Positions 60,324 to 64,000 of a DNA stretch of 64,000 nucleotides are shown piece after piece; position 1 is the first letter of the stretch, and each line of letters starts with the position of its first letter. A program made the translations under genes and the position numbers. The notes beneath the pieces are model-generated. The model was not told the origin of the DNA and did no database searches. It worked only from the letters and a program-made list of their open reading frames with translations. This DNA comes from Acidobacteriota bacterium (GTDB taxonomy: Bacteria > Acidobacteriota > Terriglobia > Terriglobales > Acidobacteriaceae): positions 62,001-126,000 of the forward strand of contig JAFDVW010000014.1 in the NCBI GenBank assembly GCA_018268755.1, read 5' to 3'.

Positions 60324-60448
60324 AACAAACCTCCGAAAGGATTACCCTTCCATAGATGCGGGTGGCTGACGGAGTGTTGGCAGGGGAATTGGTGGCCTGA
60401 CGGGTCTTCAGCCGGGGATTGGCGCGGATAGCAATGCTAAAGTCGAAA

Positions 60449-60904
60449 TTATGGCCACCGTAGAGCAACTTTTCCAGATCCAGAAATGCTGGCGATGAAA
60501 GGCGGATGATATCGGCGGCAGGTTCTGACGATTGCCGGGAGTGCAGCGATCAGGATATCTGCCATCTCTGCGCCACTGTAATTTCCTGATGAAAAGTAGA
60601 ACTCACGCACACGATTTTCTATTACGGCTGATTTTTCCAACTCGTTGTAGCGAATTCTCTTATCTTTGGTAATGATTGTCCAGCCGCGTTCGCCTACAAA
60701 TGGAAGCCAAACAACATCTTCAGTGCCAGGAGGAAAATGACGACCATGGCGTTCATGCTTCACGCCAAACTGTGTCAGCGCGTCGAGAATAGGCTTGCAG
60801 TTGTGAAGATTTTCATCCAAGTACAAAACAAAATCTTCAGGCAGCTTCTGCCGTTCTCTGTTCCCACCGGATTGCTTCTTCGATTTGCCGCGGCTTGACG
60901 CCAT
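60449..60904 (-). CDS. VapC45-like PIN-domain toxin
   Basis: A 151-residue protein. The conserved block begins FVLYLDENLHNCKPILDAL. The acidic residues of the PIN-like fold occur at LYLDEN, TEDVVW and TKDKRIR. It fits the DUF5615/VapC45-type PIN group, with a Lys/Arg-rich N-terminal extension (ASSRGKSKKQSGGNRERQK) preceding the fold. RNase activity is predicted. Its start lies 68 bp inside the antitoxin gene, so the two are coupled. The pairing resembles M. tuberculosis VapBC45 (Rv2018-Rv2019). Confidence 0.8.
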   Translation of the reverse strand: MASSRGKSKKQSGGNRERQKLPEDFVLYLDENLHNCKPILDALTQFGVKHERHGRHFPPGTEDVVWLPFVGERGWTIITKDKRIRYNELEKSAVIENRVREFYFSSGNYSGAEMADILIAALPAIVRTCRRYHPPFIASISGSGKVALRWP

Positions 60905-61511
60905 ATTCAGATGCTAGGTCGTCTATGGATTCCCGGGCATTGAACCTGGAAGCGACAACTGCAGTCGAAATGCCGGTGCCAGCAATTACCGGCTTGCCAA
61001 AGCCAACGGTCGGATTAATCTGAATAAGCTTGGGCTCGTCCTGCTTTCGCTCCATCACAAATGGGTAAAACTTGAAAAGGCCTTTTGAATCACGTTCGAT
61101 ACGTTCCAGATAAAATTCCATCACCCCAGGGATGAGGATTTGTTGGTCCCTAGAGAGGTTCACGATGCGTCCGAGGTGCTCGACAAAAAGGTCTCGCCGG
61201 TCTGTCTGGAATGCCTGTTGCAATAAAGGGTGTTTATGCTTAACGTATTTGCCAAGATTGATCAGAGCCTTGCGCACGCGAGGGATTTTAACCTCGTAGA
61301 TCGCGCGCATGCTGCTGAGCATATGGCACTCCAACAGGTTAGTAAAAGAGAGCCGGGCAGGATCACGATTTGCGAGTATCACCAGAGGAGGAATAGAGCC
61401 TCCTCCTTGAACCCAATAGCGAAGCGTGTTGAGCGGAACCCGCAGATATTGAGCGGCTTCGGAGAGACCATAAATAGGCGTCTCCATTAACGCATGGATT
61501 GGCTCCTTCAT
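60837..61511 (-). CDS. DUF433/HTH antitoxin, VapB45-like
   Basis: A 224-residue protein with GAGGAGG upstream of the ATG. An N-terminal MerR-like helix-turn-helix (YGLSEAAQYLRVPLNTLRYW) gives DNA binding, and the C-terminal DUF433 domain (PTVGFGKPVIAGTGISTAVV, then DDLASEYGVKPRQIEEAIRW) is the usual toxin-neutralising part. It overlaps the toxin gene by 68 bp. The HTH suggests autoregulation. It is separated from gyrA by a terminator hairpin. Confidence 0.8.
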   Translation of the reverse strand: MKEPIHALMETPIYGLSEAAQYLRVPLNTLRYWVQGGGSIPPLVILANRDPARLSFTNLLECHMLSSMRAIYEVKIPRVRKALINLGKYVKHKHPLLQQAFQTDRRDLFVEHLGRIVNLSRDQQILIPGVMEFYLERIERDSKGLFKFYPFVMERKQDEPKLIQINPTVGFGKPVIAGTGISTAVVASRFNARESIDDLASEYGVKPRQIEEAIRWEQRTAEAA

Positions 61512-61597
61512 AAGGCCTCCTCTAGCTCAAGCATAAAGCAATCGAAAGGACCCGTCATCGGTTTCTTAAGAAACCTAAACGACAGAGTTAACAAACC

Positions 61598-61624
61598 AAA
61601 GCCCCGGCTTGCGCCGGGGCTTTT
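61598..61624. terminator. Bidirectional intrinsic terminator
   Basis: AAAGCCCCGGC-TTGC-GCCGGGGCTTTT, 11-bp arms. It lies 17 nt beyond the gyrA stop on the minus strand; the T-run is better on the plus strand. Confidence 0.85.
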
Positions 61625-61640
61625 CTAGCGAACAGCTGGT

Positions 61641-64000
61641 TTACTGAATCAACGTCCCGCCATTGCTCGGCTCTTCTTCCGGAGCGATGACCACGGCTGC
61701 CGCCACGCGGTCGCCGGGTTCGAGATGCAGCAGGCGAACGCCCTGCGCGCTGCGTCCCGATTCGCGGATGGTCGTCGAATCCATGCGAATGATCTTGCCG
61801 TACTGGCTGATCAGCATGACCTCCGACTTCTCCGTGACCTGTGCGATACCGGTGACTTTGCCGTTGCGTTCTGTGGTCTTCACGTTGATGACGCCCGAGC
61901 CGCCGCGCCCTTGCAGGCGGTACTCCTCGGCGGGAGTGCGCTTGCCGTAGCCGTTCTCGGTCACGGAAAGAATCAGCGAGCCCTTCTCCGGCACCTGCAC
62001 TTCATCGGTGTCCTCCTTCTTGGGTTTCGCCTTCGATGGGTCGGCCTTGGACGTGGTCGCCATGCCGACCAGGTAATCGCCCTTTTCCATGCGGATGCCC
62101 CACACCCCATAGGCCTGCCGGCCCATGGGACGGACATCCTCTTCGTCGAAGCGGATGGCCTGGCCTTCGTGCGTGGCCAGGAAGATGATCTGCTGCCCGT
62201 CGGTGAGCGAAGCTGAGACCAGTTCATCGCCCTGCTCGATGCTGATGGCATAAATGCCGTTCGAGCGCACGTGCGAGAACTCCTTCAACTCCGACTTCTT
62301 CACCAGGCCGTTGCGGGTGGCGAAGAAGATGTACTTGCCGGCTTCTTCCAGATTGCGGACGGCCAGCATGGTGCGCACGGTTTCGCCGGCTTGCAGCGAA
62401 ACCAGATTGCCCACGTGCTTGCCGCGTCCGGCGGCGCTGACGTCGGGGATCTCGTAGACCTTCAGCCAGTACACCCGGCCTGCGCTGGTGAAGACCAGAA
62501 TGAAGGCGTGGGTGGAGGCAATGAAGAGGTGCTCGACGAAATCCTCGTCGCGCGTTTTCATGCCGGTGCGGCCCGTGCCGCCGCGGCGCTGCATGCGGTA
62601 GGTGGAGATCGGCGTGCGCTTGAAGTAGCCGGAGTGGCTCACCGTGACTGCCACCTGCTCATCGGCGATCAGGTCTTCCAGGTGAATTTCCGCGGCTTCA
62701 TCTTCAATCACCGTGCGGCGCTCGTCACCGTACTGCTTCTTCACTTCTTCCAGTTCTTTGATGATGACGCTGCGCAGCTTTTTCTCCGAGCTGAGGATCG
62801 CTTCATATTCCGCGATACGCTCGCGGGTTTCTTTCAACTCGTTGCTGATTTCATCGATCGACAGCCGGGTCAGGCGGTGCAATTGCAGTTCGAGAATGGC
62901 GTCCGCCTGGCGCGCGCTGAAGGGCTTTTCCGGATCGAGTTTCGGCGTGCGTCCGGTGGTGTTGATATCGATCTTCTTGCCGCCGAAATACGCCACCAAA
63001 TTTTCGCGGGCCTCGGCGCGGTTGGCGCTGCCGCGGATAATGGCAATGACATTGTCCAGGTGGTCGAGCGCCGTGATGTAGCCTTCCAAAATGTGCTCGC
63101 GCTCGCGGGCCTTGTTCAGCAGGTAGGCGGTGCGGCGGCGCACCACATCGACGCGATGGTCGATGAAGTACTTGATCGCCGGGATCAGCCCCATCTCTTT
63201 CGGCTGGCCCTGCGCGATGGCCAGCAGGATCATGCTGAAGCTCTCCTGCATCTGGGTGTGCTTGAAGAGCTGGTTGAGCACGATCTGCGGCTCGGCCCCG
63301 CGCTTCAGCTCGACCACGATGCGCATGCCTTCGCGGTCGCTCTCGTCGCGAATGTCCGAGATGTCTTCAATGTCCTTGTTATTGACCAGCTGGGCAATGC
63401 GCTCGATCAGACGGGCCTTGTTCACCTGGAAGGGGATCTCGGTGACGATGATGGCCTGCTTGTCTTTGGTGATGTTCTCAATAGCGGCCTTGGCGCGCAT
63501 CACAAAGCGGCCGCGTCCGGTCTTGTAGGCTTCCAGAATGCCGCTGCGGCCGTGAATGATGCCGGCGGTCGGGAAGTCGGGCCCCTGCACGAACTTCAGA
63601 ATTTCCGGCAGCGTGGCGTTGGGATTGTTCACCAGCGTGATGGTGGCGTCGATGATCTCCGTCAAATTGTGCGGCGGGATCTTCGTCGCCATGCCCACCG
63701 CGATGCCGTCCGCGCCGTTCACCAGCAGGTTGGGAATGCGCGTGGGCAGAACATCGGGCTCAATTTCGCTGTCGTCGTAGTTGGGACGAAAGTCGACGGT
63801 TTCCTTGTCCAGGTCTTCCAGCAGCGCGGTGGCTACATGCATCAGCTTGGCTTCGGTGTAGCGGTCCGCCGCCGGCGGGTCGCCATCGACCGAGCCGAAG
63901 TTCCCCTGCCCGAAGATCAGCGGATAGCGCATGCTCCACGTCTGCGCCAGACGCACCAATGCGTCATACACCGCGAGGTTGCCGTGGGGATGGTACTTAC
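61641..64000 (-). CDS. gyrA: DNA gyrase subunit A (5' end off window)
   Basis: The frame is open to the right edge; the visible 786 codons begin near E. coli residue 76 and end at the stop at 61641. The breakage-reunion domain has [10 protein letters not shown], the catalytic Tyr in AADRYTEAK and [12 protein letters not shown]. The C-terminal beta-pinwheel carries the GyrA box (QRRGGTG), which distinguishes it from ParC. In the quinolone-determining loop the sequence reads [10 protein letters not shown], where E. coli has HPHGDSAVYD, so Ser83 is Leu and Asp82 is Asn. It introduces negative supercoils with GyrB. Confidence 0.97.
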   Translation of the reverse strand, partial: KYHPHGNLAVYDALVRLAQTWSMRYPLIFGQGNFGSVDGDPPAADRYTEAKLMHVATALLEDLDKETVDFRPNYDDSEIEPDVLPTRIPNLLVNGADGIAVGMATKIPPHNLTEIIDATITLVNNPNATLPEILKFVQGPDFPTAGIIHGRSGILEAYKTGRGRFVMRAKAAIENITKDKQAIIVTEIPFQVNKARLIERIAQLVNNKDIEDISDIRDESDREGMRIVVELKRGAEPQIVLNQLFKHTQMQESFSMILLAIAQGQPKEMGLIPAIKYFIDHRVDVVRRRTAYLLNKAREREHILEGYITALDHLDNVIAIIRGSANRAEARENLVAYFGGKKIDINTTGRTPKLDPEKPFSARQADAILELQLHRLTRLSIDEISNELKETRERIAEYEAILSSEKKLRSVIIKELEEVKKQYGDERRTVIEDEAAEIHLEDLIADEQVAVTVSHSGYFKRTPISTYRMQRRGGTGRTGMKTRDEDFVEHLFIASTHAFILVFTSAGRVYWLKVYEIPDVSAAGRGKHVGNLVSLQAGETVRTMLAVRNLEEAGKYIFFATRNGLVKKSELKEFSHVRSNGIYAISIEQGDELVSASLTDGQQIIFLATHEGQAIRFDEEDVRPMGRQAYGVWGIRMEKGDYLVGMATTSKADPSKAKPKKEDTDEVQVPEKGSLILSVTENGYGKRTPAEEYRLQGRGGSGVINVKTTERNGKVTGIAQVTEKSEVMLISQYGKIIRMDSTTIRESGRSAQGVRLLHLEPGDRVAAAVVIAPEEEPSNGGTLIQ

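Noticed and set aside
1-64000. CRISPR array, prophage, complete insertion sequence or integrase
   Set aside because: I looked for regularly spaced repeats, transposase, integrase and phage structural proteins and found none in any frame.

Overview
The window is a GC-rich chromosomal segment (about 60% G+C by eye) of a bacterium that is very probably an Acidobacteriota (Terriglobia-like). The grounds are a VWFA-related protein of the acidobacterial type at the left edge, a Ser/Thr kinase fused to a TolB-like propeller, a receiver protein with a long Ala/Pro-rich tail, an AroD-AroE fusion, DUF4097 and YXWGXW proteins, and many short palindromic intergenic repeats. It is a mix of housekeeping operons and envelope/regulatory genes. 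I see no prophage, intact insertion sequence, CRISPR array or rRNA operon.

Layout. 0-5 kb: VWA protein, metallo-beta-lactamase-fold hydrolase, ABC-F ATPase and a DUF1398 protein; the last two lie between an N-terminal and a C-terminal ParE/RelE toxin relic. 5-15 kb: PhoD phosphatase, a half-length PIN toxin with Phd antitoxin, a TPR protein, a membrane protein, a STAS protein, a receiver protein, BamD and Rpe. 15-29 kb: CPA antiporter, DMT transporter, orphan OppF-type ATPase, YIP1 and DinB proteins, a CADD-like diiron enzyme, MnmG with extra segments, Ogt/MGMT, DsbA-like protein, PgsA, AMMECR1, a 27-codon small ORF, a secreted protein and AroDE. 29-36.6 kb: YXWGXW lipoprotein, an orphan GvpL/F protein, a geneless stretch bounded by two same-strand terminators, M28 peptidase, CapA, an unknown protein, an enlarged IspE and tRNA-Gln(TTG). 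36.7-40.7 kb: prs-rplY-pth-rpsF-rpsR-rplI.

41-49.6 kb is the densest regulatory block. On the + strand are an ECF sigma factor, a zinc-finger anti-sigma with C-terminal HEAT repeats, a DUF4097 exported protein and a double-PDZ exported protein. On the - strand are a histidine kinase, an OmpR regulator and a second ECF sigma factor that is a close paralogue of the first, preceded by a fusion of a degenerate receiver domain to a TonB C-terminal domain. The two sigma factors converge on the block from opposite sides. I infer an envelope-stress circuit.

49.7-64 kb: gltX, a 1131-residue membrane GAF-GGDEF-HD-GYP protein with unusual residues in both cyclic-di-GMP modules, an SDR reductase, a secreted protein, the kinase-propeller protein, an NTF2-like and a YtxH protein, a VapBC45-like toxin-antitoxin pair with a 68-bp overlap, and gyrA (5' end off the window), which has Leu at the E. 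coli Ser83 position.
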